64,000 bases of DNA from Polyporus tsugae (lineage: Eukaryota; Basidiomycota; Agaricomycetes; Polyporales; Polyporaceae): positions 808,501-872,500 of the forward strand of contig JAHRBS010000006.1 in NCBI GenBank assembly GCA_024305745.1. Reading direction: 5' to 3'. Both the position numbers and the translations under genes were made by a program. Each line of letters starts with the position of its first letter. The first letter of the stretch is position 1. Below the pieces are notes generated by a model that did no database searches, was not told the DNA's origin, and worked only from the letters and a program-made list of their open reading frames with translations. This document shows, piece by piece, positions 22,075 to 33,810 of this stretch.

Positions 22075-25000
22075 TCACCCGTCCTCCTCGTCTGAAAAGA
22101 CAAGACGCGCCGACTTCTTCTTCCCTGCCCCTCGAAGAGCCTCTACCTCTTGCAAGTCGTCATCCGAAGGAGCCTGAGACGACGAACGCCGTGGGCTGGA
22201 CACAGGATTCGTGATAGCATCAACGGCTGGGGGCGACGGCGCATCTGGCTCCGGGGACAATTTCTCCACTCTAGCACGAGGACGCGGGCGCGGTTTCGGT
22301 TTCGGCTTGGTGGCCGCGGCCTCGTCCACTGGAGGGGACGTCACTGCAGTCGGCTCCGACCTCGCGCTCTTCGGGCTCCCAAACACGTCCAGCTCGCTCT
22401 CCTCCGAGTCGCTTCCGCTCTGTTCCTTCTCCGCCGCCTTCTCCGCCTCCGACGGCTCGCCCTCGCCATTATCGCCAGCGCCGTCCTTCCATCCGCGCTT
22501 CCTGCGCTTCCGCTTATCCTGGTCCTCCTTCCCCTTCCTCCGCCGCTTGCGCGTCCCGTGCGCGCGCATCGGCGCGACCGGCTGCCCCGTCGCCGCCGCT
22601 TGCGCGGCCATCCTCTCCCTCAGCGCCCTCTCCTTGGCGAGGAAGTCGTCCATGTCGCCCATCTCCGCGTCGCTGTCCACGATGAACTCGGCCGACTTGT
22701 ACTGCTGCTTCTCCTTCTTCCGCTTCTCTTTGCGCTTGCTCTGCCGCAACTCCGGGTTCTCGTCCTTCTCGTCCTGCTCCTCCGCGTCCGACTCGGGCTG
22801 CTTCCGGCGCTTGCGACGGCGGCGTCTCTTCTTGAAGAGCTCGGCCGGCTTCTTGCCTTGGAGGTCAATGGGCGTCTCGAGGTACTGGTTGATGATGTTG
22901 AGGCTCCGCTGCAGCTCGCTGGGAAGGATGACGGAGGGGATGTACCAATCCAGCTCGTCAGCATCTGTGAACATGGGTCAGGACCTATGTAGAACACAGC
23001 GCGAGTATACCATACCCTCGTCCATGATCTTGAAGTGAACGAGCCGGAAGAGAAGTTTCAGATGGGGATTCTTGTTCGCAGCGTCTGCCTCCTCATCGCT
23101 GACGTAGGGTATGACTGCAATGGCGTTCAGTAAAATCCATCATGGTAAGACAAGGGGAAGCGTACGGTAGTCGTTGATCTTCGCAAGGGCCGCAGCCGAC
23201 GGCCCCCGGCGACCCAGCATCGTATCCAACGCATCTTCATCCTCGCTATCCATGTTGCTCAAGTCAATCGTCTTCGACGATGATCCGTCGACATCATCAA
23301 TGATCCGTTGTCGGTGAGCGATGCACAGCGTTAAAATCTGTGTATCCCCCCAAAAATATCAGCTCCCTCGAAGTCTGCCCAAAATTACGAGGCGTAGATG
23401 GCGTACCTGCTTCGTCCATTCGATGAGCTCCATCTGGTTGTTGTCTGTGAGGGCAAGCATCGCGATGCCGATCTCCTCGCTCGGCGTGTACCCCTTCTTG
23501 ATGTACAGGTCTTGGGGGAACCGAGTATCGAATCGGGGACCCTCGGGGCGAGGACCGACCGCGTCGAGCTCGACACTCGAAAATTGCTTCCAGTGTCCGC
23601 GGTTCTTCGGGAAGAATGCCTGTAAATGATTGTCAGCATCCACACGTCAGAGCGAAGGATACAAGTGATGGGGAAAAAAGCACCTCAACGACAAGGAACG
23701 AATCCTCCTCGACCGCCTTAAAGAACTGGCGCAGCACGTAGTTGATGAGCGCCACCAAGTCCTTGTACGGCTGCTCGCGCGGGAGACTCTTCTCCGCCAT
23801 GATCTGCTTGAACAGGTAGAGCGTAGAGACCATGAAGTAGAGCCCCTCCGCCTTCTGCCGGACGACCTGCCGGTGCATGAGGCTTACAACGCGTTTCATC
23901 TGCTCCGAGTGCGCGAACTCCTTGTATCTCGCGAGGTACGCGAGGAGCGTGCGTGTGATGTCGGAGTGCGCAAACCGCTGTTCGAACGAGTTCAACGGTG
24001 TCAGCAAGTGAGCGGAGAGGGGGCGAGGGTGGACGTGCCCGCTCGAACTGGTCGAATGTAAACATCGTCTCGTTGATCGTCTCCTCTTCCCCCTTCTCCT
24101 CCGGCTCCTCCTCGACGTCCGGGACGCCTTCGCCCTCTGGCACGTTCTTCCCTGCACGAAAATTATCAGTGTCCAAAAACGCGCACCCATCTCCCACCGA
24201 TAGAACCTACCTTTCCGCTTCTTCGCCTTCGCCTTCTTCCGCACATAAACCTCCCCTGATCCCTTGCGCTTACTCCACCTCTCCAGCATCTTCAGCAACG
24301 AATAAGCCAAATTCACCGCAGCGTCGAGGTACGCCAGACTCTGCGTGCCCTCCTTGTACGTGCGCATGCTCTCGAACGCGATATCGAGCACCTCGCCATT
24401 GTACACGATCTGCTGCTGTAGAAGCCGCGCTGCGTCCGCGACGTCCTCTTCTTCCTCCGCTTCCGCGTCTTTCGCTTCACCTATCGCAAAGGGATCGTCG
24501 TTTGGCTTGGGCTTGGGTGCGGAGGCCATGGTGTCGAGCGCGAGGACGAACTGAGTGAGGCACTCGATGCCGGCTTGGAGTTCCGTCCATAGCTTCGGCT
24601 GATCAAGTAGGTATATGCGCACCACAGATAGGTATAAGCGCGCCACAAGCGAGTATATGCGGGTAGGAGAGGTGTATATGCGCGTTGAAGATGTGCATAT
24701 ACCTGTCAGCGTTTGAACATAATGCTGCGAGGAGCAGGTGGCGCACCTTCTCATCCTGCGCCTCGCGCATGCGACGGAGGACCCAGACGATCCAGCCGCG
24801 GTCCGTGACCTCCGCAACCAGTCCAAACTTCCACTGCGAGCCCTCGGGCTGGCGCGCGCGCTCGCAGAGGAAGAACTCGAGGAGCCACTTCGTCACGAAC
24901 AGCAGGCGGAGGTTGTCCTTCTCGGTGATCTTCGGACGTTCTGCTTTGATGTCCTTCAGGAGAGACGATAGCAGAGCTATGTAACATGGAAACGGGTAGG

Positions 25001-26959
25001 GTAGAGAAGCTGGTGTCAGAACGCGCGTATACAAGGATGGGAAGGGGAGGGGAAGACGCACGGTTAAAGCAGTTCTCGATGAACGACCGCGCGAGATTCT
25101 GCAGGATGACCCGCGCGTCGAGCGACAAGTTATCATCCCGCCCCAGCTCGTCGACTTTCTTGCCTTTTGGTGCTCTGTGTTTCTTGGCGCGCGCCATGTC
25201 GAGGGACGCGCCAGAGTCCTTCGTCAGCGCCGTCTGCCGGTGCAGGACATACGAGCGCGACGACGGGCCAGCCTCGGCCTCTGCCTCGGCCTGCGCGTTG
25301 TCGATGGTTGGGGTGGGCTTCGCTTTCTTCGGGTTGACGGTGACGGTGATAGTAGTGCCGAAGCGGGAGTGGCGCGTGTTCGCTTTCCGGGCGAAGTCGA
25401 GCCTGCGTCGATCCTCGGCGGCAAGGAGGCTGGCTAGGGTCTTCGACGATTGCTGCAGGGGAAACGGTGGGTTAGCTGCACGGCAACAGACACATGCATA
25501 GGAACCAGGAGACGTCAAACTTGGTGAATCTCGTCACGACCACTCGCGTTAAATGATTCTTCGCGCTGATATATGCGCATCTACTGCCAGCGACACGGAG
25601 CGCGTATAGGTCTCGCTCACTGACCGCTGGCTATGGACTGGCTATATGCATGAATACACGGCCATATCATGACCTCAAAACCTCACGCTAGAGAACGTGT
25701 GACGCATACAGCGCACAAGAGGCCGAGGGCAGCTCCCGAGCACGCGCAGGGAGGGAGGGCACCGCGTCCGCCCTGCATGACGCCAGATTCAGATCGTGCG
25801 CATGCGCTCGTACGATCAGCCCAGTGGCCTTGCTCAGCTGGGGGCTGATGAGAGGGACGGGGACGCGTCTTGCGTCCCCCGCACTGTGAGCGTAGGCGCG
25901 GACGAAGACACGACTCCGACCCATCTGTGCCCATCCTTCTTCCCGTTTTCGAGTTAAACAAGACCCTCCCATAAGGTCTAATAACGAGACTAGAGTTATC
26001 GGACGTTATAGGGAGAGTCTGTGTGGGGTTTGTTCTCTTGTTTTCGTGTTCAGCTACACGTGTGGGATCCTCCCAAGAACGTCTGTTTACGAGTCCAAGA
26101 CATACAATGAACCAAATAGAGCATCAACACATACCTTTGCTTGATCACTAGCCAGATCAGACGGTTTGACTCCACGGAGGAGGAGATAGAGGATCTCCAG
26201 TGCGAGAGTGTTCCACTGGTTGAAGAGTGGGTCGTCCGCCGCATTGGATGCGATAGTGAGGAGGAGGTCGATGAAGTGGGACTCGGATAGCCCCTTGACG
26301 AGGCGGGATTGGAGGGTGGACAATTCGGCTTGGTCCGCGCTCGCGTGCATGTTCGCGGGGAGGTCCTTGATGAAAGCGAGGTTGCGTACCAGGTAGAGAA
26401 TGACATTGACGATCTGCACGTCCCGCTCCTTCCTCTCCTTCGCGTCCCTTGCGAGGCACGGGAGCGTGATCGCGAATAACGCCTGCAGCACTCCCGGGCG
26501 CAGCAGGGCAGCCTTGTAGTGGAGATGACTGAGTAGGAGCTGGGTGTAGTCCGCACCCTTGTCGTGCGCCTCGTCGAGCTCCTTGAGCTCCTCCGCAAGG
26601 TCGATCGGCCATGTCATCGCGGTCATAAGGTCAGCACACGCTATGGCGCGCTTGTCCTCAACATGGCCGTTGCCGGCCGTCTCGAGAAGGATGGGGATGA
26701 GGTCGTTGGGGAGGACACGAGTAGACCAGAAGATGCGGGCGACAGTACGGTCGTCATCGGTGTCGTCCTTGCGCCAGAACTTCTTCAGGTCCTTGAGACA
26801 GCCATAGCACTCGTCTCCGAGGCGGTACTTGCCGGCTTCGTGCCCACCGAGGGCATCGACGACGCTGCGGATGGGGGGCTCGAGGATGGCGCGGCGGTGG
26901 ACGTAGGGCTCGTCGCCGGAGGAGTCGTCAGAGAGTTCTATAGGTTCGTTCTTGTCCAT
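22075..26959 (-). CDS. tof1: Topoisomerase 1-associated factor TOF1/Swi1 (Timeless family)
   Basis: Replication-fork protection complex subunit, partner of Csm3/Swi3; it stabilises stalled forks and supports the S-phase checkpoint. Ten exons fit in frame: 26135-26959, 25062-25452, 24747-24976, 24211-24598, 24039-24151, 23684-23977, 23407-23619, 23166-23337, 23016-23114 and 22075-22964 (~1204 residues). The N-terminal Timeless domain is in exon 1 (KYRLGDECYGCLKDLKKFWR onward). Later landmarks are RHSRFGTTI, WLLEFFLCERAR, FGLVAEVTDRGWIVWVLRR, TELQAGIECLTQ, EGTQSLAYLDAAVNLAYSLL, VVSLMHRQVV and the C-terminal LDWYIPSVILP. The last ~220 residues are Lys/Arg/Glu-rich and disordered. The junction at 23978-24038 only works as a GC-AG intron. 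Intron 1 is 682 nt. The family call is very secure. Confidence 0.92.
24611..24702. repeat. 21-bp tandem repeat inside a TOF1 intron
   Basis: Units starting with GTATATGCGC or a close variant begin at 24611, 24632, 24653 and 24674, with a worn fifth unit at 24695; the spacing is exactly 21 bp. The array lies inside the TOF1 intron 24599-24746. Read on the minus strand, the units contain CATATAC. Confidence 0.8.
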
Positions 26960-27509
26960 GCGTCTGCAGTGTAGAGGTGGAGTGACAGTGGAAGCAGCCG
27001 GCGTCGAGGAGTAGACTGTAGGACGTTGAACCACGTCCGCGACCTCTGTGCGCGGGACAGCAGGTGTCACACACGCGTGGCGTCACACCGTTAGCACACG
27101 CGCTCGTCACACCCATCTGGATGCGGCTCCGCCCGGGCCCCAGTGGCACCGACTCACGGACTCCGCTCCCACTGGTTTCAATCTGCAGGACATGACCTAC
27201 AACTTCGCTGGTGGCGTAGAGATAAACCGTTCATACTCTGAAGTCGGATATCTTTAAAACCTATCCACTAGCTAGTACTACGTGATGAGGTGAGTACATG
27301 ATGTATCATATCGGTACCATACCAGCGCTGACGGAGATGACGATGGCAGGGGGCTGCATCCTCAGCTGTGGGCGGAATCGTGACGGTGCGCATTTCTCCC
27401 ACATCCCGTCTTTATCCATTTCGCTGATGTCGTTCAAATGGACTCCGCTTCAGTCACCGTCTCTCAAGCCAAATCCCGGATACTTGCTAAACTTGAGTCG
27501 CGCGCGACG
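26960..27509. other. Divergent intergenic region between TOF1 and the HET block
   Basis: No gene seen. The segment next to 26959 should hold the TOF1 promoter and leader (minus strand). Confidence 0.4.
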
Positions 27510-27990
27510 CCAGGTATGCCTTCACCTGCATCGACAAGACGAGCAGCGAGGAACTGTCCGAGGCGACTAACTCGATGCACCTCTGGTATGGTGCCGCGGC
27601 GATCTGCTCGCGTACCTGTCGGACGTGCAGGCTCGCTCAAAGAGCATGGCATACTCTCGCTTCTGGAAGAGCAGGTGGTTCACGCGCGGGTGGGCACTCC
27701 AGGACCTCATCACGCCCAGGGACGTTCAGTTCCTTTCGGTGAGGTGGCTCCCGATCGGCTCGAAGGTCAGCTTAGCCAAAGTTCTCGAGGAAATCAGGGG
27801 GATCAAGCTCGACGTCCTCGTACACATCCGTCTCGAGAAAGATGTTTCGGGCAGCCTATCGGCGCACCACGCAGGTGGGTGGAGAATTAGCCGCACTCGC
27901 TCATGGGCATCTTCGATATCAACATGTCGACACTATGGAGACTGGAGAGGGCGAGGGCGCCTTCAGGAGACTATTTACGCACACGAGGAA
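27510..27990 (+). pseudogene. Decayed HET-domain gene fragment
   Basis: A remnant matching the middle of the HET gene that starts 1 kb downstream. Recognisable pieces, in different frames, are CIDKTSSEELSEATNSM (near 27527), SRFWKSRWFTRGWALQDLI with TPRDVQFLSVRW (27658-27750), GSKVSLAKVLEEIRGIKLDVL (27757-27822) and a worn GIFDINM/TL segment near 27905-27940. The N-terminal HTWD motif and the C-terminal part are missing, and the frame changes at least twice, so it is not functional as read. Confidence 0.8.
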
Positions 27991-28956
27991 GGACAGAGAA
28001 AGGCAGCCTCTTCTTCGTTAACGTCGACATCCTGACTTGTACGGGGTTGCGAGATCTGATCACTAGTCACCATTTGAGAAGGTGTGTGTTGTCTTCATAC
28101 AAGCAAACCTGTCGGGCACTCACCCTGCATGCCAGAGGGAAATTGATGAACACCGGATCCAGGCTGGACTTCAAGCCAGACGGCTGAACTTAAGCGTTTG
28201 GCGAGCGCTCAAGTGCCCATCACGGTCTTCGCCTTCATGGAGGTCGCAGGACCTATAGTCCCGTCGCGAGCGCTGTGTGGTGACACGTTCTATACCGGAT
28301 CAGAGTCATCCTCAGCACCGGAACGCTGTTCTAGTGCTATTCTGGCTTCCTACAGTCGCTACTGCACTAGTACGTGTCCAGTCCTTGTATCTGCGCAGCA
28401 TTCACATCAACTTCTCATGAAATCCGGGCGGCTTCGATGCAGATGTATGGAAGCAACGATGCGCCCAAGCTGGGAGCCTTTGGTGTCACGGTCTCGGGCG
28501 GTGACACATGGCGGCCCCAATTCCCACCTCATACTTCGTTCTACTTAATCCAATGAACGGTTTGAGTATAGCATAATCTAATTACCCATCGGAGACCTGA
28601 GGGCTAACGTGTTTATTCCCAAGGTTTCTGATATTTCCTCTTGCGCCCACATCGTACTTGGGCGCCACGATTGTGGGTGGTAGTGGGTGACAACTCGCAC
28701 ATGCATGCCACATGGGCTCGCGTAATAATCTGACGAGGTTCCCAGCTAATCCAGTCCATCCACATAACGTGGCCAGAATGCCCCGCCCTCTCAACCAACC
28801 TGCGCAGGACGCTTTCGACTTGACTCTTCCCCCCCCCCCCCATTTCGTTCTAGAACTCTGGTCTTGCGATCTCCATAGGGTATTGTATGACGCTTTTACT
28901 ATGATTTCTATGATGGTGTTGTTAATTCGATGATGATCCACAGGCTGGCCAGCTCC
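27991..28956. other. No intact gene between HET relic and HET gene
   Basis: Mixed short frames without a family signature. A run of 13 C lies near 28829. The right end should hold the promoter of the HET gene starting at 28957. Confidence 0.4.
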
Positions 28957-31365
28957 ATGCCACGGCTGATTCATACCAAGACCGGACAGTTCGTTGAAGT
29001 AGCAGATTTCAGGAAAGCTCGATATGCGATCCTCTCCCATACCTGGGACCCAAATGGAGAGCAGACCTATCAGGACCTGAAGAAGATACAGGAGTCGTAT
29101 GGGTCCGACGGTCACCCTCGATCGCTTCCGCACGCTCCCCATATGTCCTTCCCTAGTCTCCTCCCTCCCGTTGTTCCCACCGATCCTCCATCGACCCCCG
29201 ATCCTGCACAAAGTTCCATCCCAGACACCCACTCCTCCGACCCATCGTCGACGTCACTACAACCAAATTATCCTGCATCTCCGATAGATGTGTCCCCCAT
29301 CATGTATGCGCCCCACGACTCCGCCAATGTCCCTGTACCGTTCTGGAACGACCCTAGACTGTCTGACAAGGTGCGGAGAGCATGCGAGGCAGCCCGTGCC
29401 GACGGGTACGACCTCCTGTGGATTGACTCGTGCTGCATAGACAAGACGAGCAGCGCGGAACTATCCGAAGCCATAAATTCTATGTGGCTCTGGTACAACG
29501 GGTCGGCCATCTGCCACGCATTCCTCGCCGACGTCCCGGGGGACGACGATGTGGACGCGAAGGACTCTCGCTTCAGGGCGAGCCGGTGGTTCAGACGCGG
29601 ATGGACTCTCCAGGAGCTCCTCGCGCCTCGGGACATCAAGTTCCTCTCCGAAAGCTGGTCCTTCCTCGGTTCGAAGGCCGGCCTAGCGTTGGCCATACAG
29701 GAGAGGACAGGGATCGAGTTCGAAGTCCTGCTGCACCTGCGCTCTCTGGACGAGGTCAGCGTCGCGAAGCGCATGTCTTGGGCGGCCGATCGGGAGACGA
29801 CGCGCGTGGAGGACCGGGCGTACTCCCTCCTGGGCATCTTCGACATCAATATGCCGACGCTCTACGGAGAGGGCGAGGGCGCATTCCAGCGCCTTCAGGA
29901 GCTGATCATCCAGCGTATTCCAGACCAGAGCATCTTCGCGTGGACGTCGCACACCGAGATCGACGACGCGTCGTTTGGGATCACTTCCTACGTGAGGAGG
30001 ATAGACTATAAGACCATTTTCACGAAGCTCCATCCTACAGTGACAACCTCTTGGCCCGAATATCGACCCCAGCTGATGCATCCTGCGTCAAGCCTCTTTG
30101 CATCATCCCCTTCGGACTTCGCTGCATCTGGTTGCATCTCCCCTCTTCCTTCGTACCTACCGGGGGCCAATGATAGTCATGCTCCTCAAAGCTCCCATCC
30201 TCTTCATCATAGGGAGGACAGCGATCGTCCTCTAGACTGGGGGCTTGGAAGGTTGCACAGTGGATTTAATCATGGGCCAATTTTCGAGTATGTACCCACT
30301 CCACATGGTATGCGGTCAGAGTTGGTGCTGTCAATGTGTCCGCACCAGGAGAATCCAGACTCTCGGGTGGAGTTTTGGTACTTCCTCATTTTGTGCTGCA
30401 AGCACGACCAGAAGGTCCACACGTTTGTCGTCCGGCTATGCTTCTTGACACCGAAAAGGACCTTGTGGCTTGGAGAGTTTGTTGCCCCTCGCGACGATTC
30501 CAACACACGTCGAGACGCTTCCGCTCAGGTTCATATACCTCGCGGCACCTTGTTTACATTGGACGCAGGGAGTCCTTACTTAAGCCGCATGGGTCGCTAC
30601 AAAGTCTACATACCCGGCAATTACGGTCGCCAGTCCCCCGATTATCCCACCGACCTATCCTTGACTGCCGCCGACTACTATCCTTGGTACTTTTGGTCAG
30701 GACACATCTTGTCCATAGCGCTCTCCCCTCGCTCCAAATCCATTCTAGAGGAACAAGGGTACGACGTCACGTTCAAGGCTCGTAACATGTCCGAATGGTC
30801 CCTCCTCCTCTCGCAGTGCAACACTACGCTGAAGATCGACTTCCGTCCCGTCCCAACCGAAGTCCCTTTTGTCAAAATCACAACATTTCCCTCATCCGAC
30901 TTCTCCCCCGACGACCGCTGCGAGGCCTTAGCCGGCGTCCTCGAGTGGCAGGTTTCCAAAGAAACACCGTCGTTCATGACGTTCCCGAGGCTCGTCTTGA
31001 CGACTTCGGCGGGCGCCGAGCTGTACCTCCAGCTCCTCCTGGAGAACTACAAGCCTTCGTTCGGATACGCTCAAATGCTGTACGTGAACGTGAGACCGGT
31101 ACCGTCTCAGGGTCCGCGTGCTGCGAACATGCCCTTCACGGATTCCAGAGTGCTCCATGGGTACAGACCACTTTCTGATGGTTTTGAGCCCCTGGGTACG
31201 ACGGAGCCGGAAGACTGGCCGACAGGCAAATGGCGGCGTCGGCGGGTGGCCGCGGTGCCGACTACTGAAGAAGCTGACGCGCTGGCTAGACCAAATGAAC
31301 CTCACGACTTCCGCTGGTTTGTCCGCGGGATATTCGAGCTAATATCGACATTCCATGTCGTCTAG
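28957..31365 (+). CDS. HET-domain protein with one C-terminal module
   Basis: Heterokaryon-incompatibility (HET) domain protein of about 802 residues. In fungi, HET domains (distant TIR relatives) trigger cell death during non-self recognition. The domain begins at the N-terminus: RYAILSHTWDPNGEQTYQDL (~23-42), WIDSCCIDKTSSAELSEAIN (~154-173), WFRRGWTLQELLAPRDIKF (~211-229) and RVEDRAYSLLGIFDINMPTL YGEGEGAFQRLQ (~286-317). The ATG at 28957 starts the motif order MPRLIHTKTGQF seen in the family; two earlier in-frame ATGs exist (28930 and 28933). After the HET domain comes a region shared with the right-hand HET genes (TPHGMRSELVL onward), then a C-terminal module at residues ~590-718 (ILEEQGYDVTF to LYVNVRPVPS) that resembles the triplicated modules of those genes. 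No intron is needed. Specificity is unknown. Confidence 0.85.
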   Translation: MPRLIHTKTGQFVEVADFRKARYAILSHTWDPNGEQTYQDLKKIQESYGSDGHPRSLPHAPHMSFPSLLPPVVPTDPPSTPDPAQSSIPDTHSSDPSSTSLQPNYPASPIDVSPIMYAPHDSANVPVPFWNDPRLSDKVRRACEAARADGYDLLWIDSCCIDKTSSAELSEAINSMWLWYNGSAICHAFLADVPGDDDVDAKDSRFRASRWFRRGWTLQELLAPRDIKFLSESWSFLGSKAGLALAIQERTGIEFEVLLHLRSLDEVSVAKRMSWAADRETTRVEDRAYSLLGIFDINMPTLYGEGEGAFQRLQELIIQRIPDQSIFAWTSHTEIDDASFGITSYVRRIDYKTIFTKLHPTVTTSWPEYRPQLMHPASSLFASSPSDFAASGCISPLPSYLPGANDSHAPQSSHPLHHREDSDRPLDWGLGRLHSGFNHGPIFEYVPTPHGMRSELVLSMCPHQENPDSRVEFWYFLILCCKHDQKVHTFVVRLCFLTPKRTLWLGEFVAPRDDSNTRRDASAQVHIPRGTLFTLDAGSPYLSRMGRYKVYIPGNYGRQSPDYPTDLSLTAADYYPWYFWSGHILSIALSPRSKSILEEQGYDVTFKARNMSEWSLLLSQCNTTLKIDFRPVPTEVPFVKITTFPSSDFSPDDRCEALAGVLEWQVSKETPSFMTFPRLVLTTSAGAELYLQLLLENYKPSFGYAQMLYVNVRPVPSQGPRAANMPFTDSRVLHGYRPLSDGFEPLGTTEPEDWPTGKWRRRRVAAVPTTEEADALARPNEPHDFRWFVRGIFELISTFHVV

Positions 31366-31554
31366 TCCAAGTCGGACGATTGTATACTTTATCTAGGACA
31401 GCGGGCTTGCACTTATATTAGATTCTACACGCGTTGGCATTCCCTGTCCTCCATGCATCGTCGTCTTACGAGTTATTCACTGTCACTTCTCCTGTGAACG
31501 ATAACATGGGCCCGATTGGTCTCTAAACCGAGTATTTTGTTTTGAGCACGTCGA

Positions 31555-31750
31555 GGAAAACATACCCGGCAAAATCAGTCATCTATACCCTAATCTTGAC
31601 ACAGTGCCCATGACTCGCGCCGACTCGGAGTATCCAAGATATTTTTGCTCAAAACACATCTTGTCTACAACAGTCTCCCCATCCCAAATCCTCCCCGTTC
31701 TGGGCGCAGCCGAGAGGAGCAAGGGTATGACGTTATTTCCAACGCTCGAG
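31555..31750 (+). pseudogene. Stray remnant of the HET C-terminal module
   Basis: About 200 nt matching the part of the upstream HET gene near 30605-30800: a 'YIPGK' start, 'YPRYFCSKHILST' for YPWYFWSGHILSI, a SPS/SPRS-like segment and an ERSKGMT-like piece for EEQGYDVT. Spacing and frame are disturbed. It lies 190 nt past the HET stop codon and points to a partial duplication of the gene's 3' part. Confidence 0.65.
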
Positions 31751-31908
31751 ACATGTAAGAAAAGCTGAAGCCGCACCATCTCCAGGTTTTAATCGTTCCA
31801 TATCCTTTCGTTGTGCGTGGATGAGGGACCTTTCAGGATTGCGAAGACTCAGAGCACCGTGGAGTATGCCACGCATCCCGCCCACTGGCTCCAGACCCAA
31901 GGAACGCC

Positions 31909-33359
31909 TCAAGCCACGTAGCCCTTCGCGCGACAATACTGGTGGTGCTCTTCCCGGTGCGCGACCACGTGTGCGTCAACCGACCTCCGCCAAAAGGGCA
32001 GTCCGATCTACAGTATGTGCGGCAGTGCGTATGGGGTCAACGAGGGGACATTTTCACACCCAGGACGAAGATCGGTACTCACGAAGCCTATCAGCCCATA
32101 CAGTATATCCGGAATGGGGTTGGAGCGGGGAGAAGCACACGCCGCTGTCGCGCGGAACACGTCGCCCAAGAAGTCCATCGTGATGTGGAACCTGCCCTTC
32201 TCGACGCCTAGGGGGAAGGCACGTCGATCAGCTGGGGCGCGGCAGCCTGTCCACTATCCAGTCGCACTCACCGCGCAGGATACCCAACGCGATGACCTCG
32301 GGAGGACTGCCGCTGTCGGTCTCCTCGATCTTAAGGGTGATCTTCGGCTTGACCTCATTCTCCTCGTCCAAACCGGGCGAGCAGATCGTGGCAGGGAACG
32401 CCACGTGGACATCGATGCCGTACACCTGGAGCTCCGAACGCAGCCCTTCAGCCAGACCTATTCGAAGACCGTTAGCCAGTTTTTGAGGGTGCGAGGCCTG
32501 GGGGGATGCGACCGCACTCACCTCTGATGGCAAACTTTCCTGGAGAGTAGGGTGTGTAGCCGACGAAGGACATGAGACCGAGTACAGAGGAGACGAACAC
32601 GATCTTGCCCTTGACGCCGTGCCGCACCATCTCTTTCGTCGCCGCCTACGTGTAAGAGAAAGGGGGGGAGTGGTTCAGTCATACGCGGCGTGCACGTTTA
32701 CGACGAGATCAACCGACCAGTGCCGTGAACGCTTGTGCCCCCAAGGTCATTTGGAGGCCAGCCTTGAACGATTCTTCAGTCTGGTCGATGAAGAATCCAG
32801 GACGTGACGCGCCGGCACAGAGGAATATCGCATCAGGACAACGTCCGCCATGCGACTCCGCGGCCGCGCTCAACGCAGCGGCAGACCCAGCTTCCGAGTC
32901 CACGGCATACGAGTATGCACCAAATATCTGCTTCGGGTCCTGACGCACGCGCTGTGATGAGCGAAGGCGAGGAAATGGCGGAGGTTAAACTTCACCGTCA
33001 GTAGTGGGTAAAAAGAAGCAAAAGAGCGTTACTATACTTCAAGCTCTTGGAGACCCAGGTCCAGCCTCTGCTTGTCACGGGCGACAATGCTCACATGAGC
33101 GCCGCGCTTTGCGAGCAGGATAGCGAGTGCAAGACCGGTACCTCGCGAGCCCCCCGTCACGACGCAATGCTGTGAAATAATGGGCCCGCGTGAGCGACGG
33201 TGAGATGGAGAGCTTGAAAAGAAATTGAATGACCTTGCCGCGAGGGTCCCACTTCCGAGTCTTCAACTTGGAGAACCACATGCTGTACAGTGCTGACGTC
33301 ACGACGAGGAAAGCGGCGGCTACAAGTGCCTGTAAGTTGAACGCCGTTGCGGTAACCAT
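31909..33359 (-). CDS. tsc10: 3-ketodihydrosphingosine reductase (KDSR)
   Basis: NADPH-dependent reductase that turns 3-ketosphinganine into dihydrosphingosine, the second step of sphingolipid synthesis at the ER membrane. Seven exons fit: 33234-33359, 33038-33169, 32718-32951, 32522-32645, 32272-32457, 32083-32207 and 31909-32007 (341 residues). The short-chain dehydrogenase signatures are visible: TGGSRGTG (47-54) for cofactor binding, FLCAGASRPGFF (NAG-region equivalent), FVSS (181-184) and the catalytic YSPGK (Tyr197, Lys201). An N-terminal hydrophobic segment (residues ~4-28) would anchor it in the ER. The C-terminus with PFWRRSVDAHV matches the fungal TSC10 type. All junctions keep frame. 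It is convergent with the HET gene and lies upstream of a P450 relic. Confidence 0.93.
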
Positions 33360-33810
33360 CTAGCAGGAGAGCTGCAAGGCGTAAGCCGTTGGTTGGTGTC
33401 GTGAAGGAGGGCAAGGTCCGCGAGGTGACTAGTCGAGAGCAAGGGTGCCGTTCAAGATAGAATTTCCAGGTGCGACGGGCGCCAGCTGCAGCTCCGGCGT
33501 CTAACCATCGCCAGTACTACGACGACCTGACCTACTATCTATTTCGCCACTCTGTATTCTCCTTCTCTTACTTTATAGCCACATACCATACAATATGCAT
33601 AGTGGATTTCCCCAAAAACTTTCCTAATGCGACGGTTTCCAGCTCACTACTATCCCCTTCATTTGCCCCCCTAACTTGAATTTTTGAATACCCGATTCAG
33701 AAACGTCCCATTTATTTATGCGACTACGCTCCGTATTCTGACGGTGGAACATTGGTTTGGTTTCCTATGAGAAGAGTACACCGCTATCCTCCCCTGGCAG
33801 GTCCTGCGGT

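Noticed and set aside
25683..25972. Open frames inside the long TOF1 intron
   Set aside because: No similarity to Timeless proteins and no matching splice phases, so not treated as exons.
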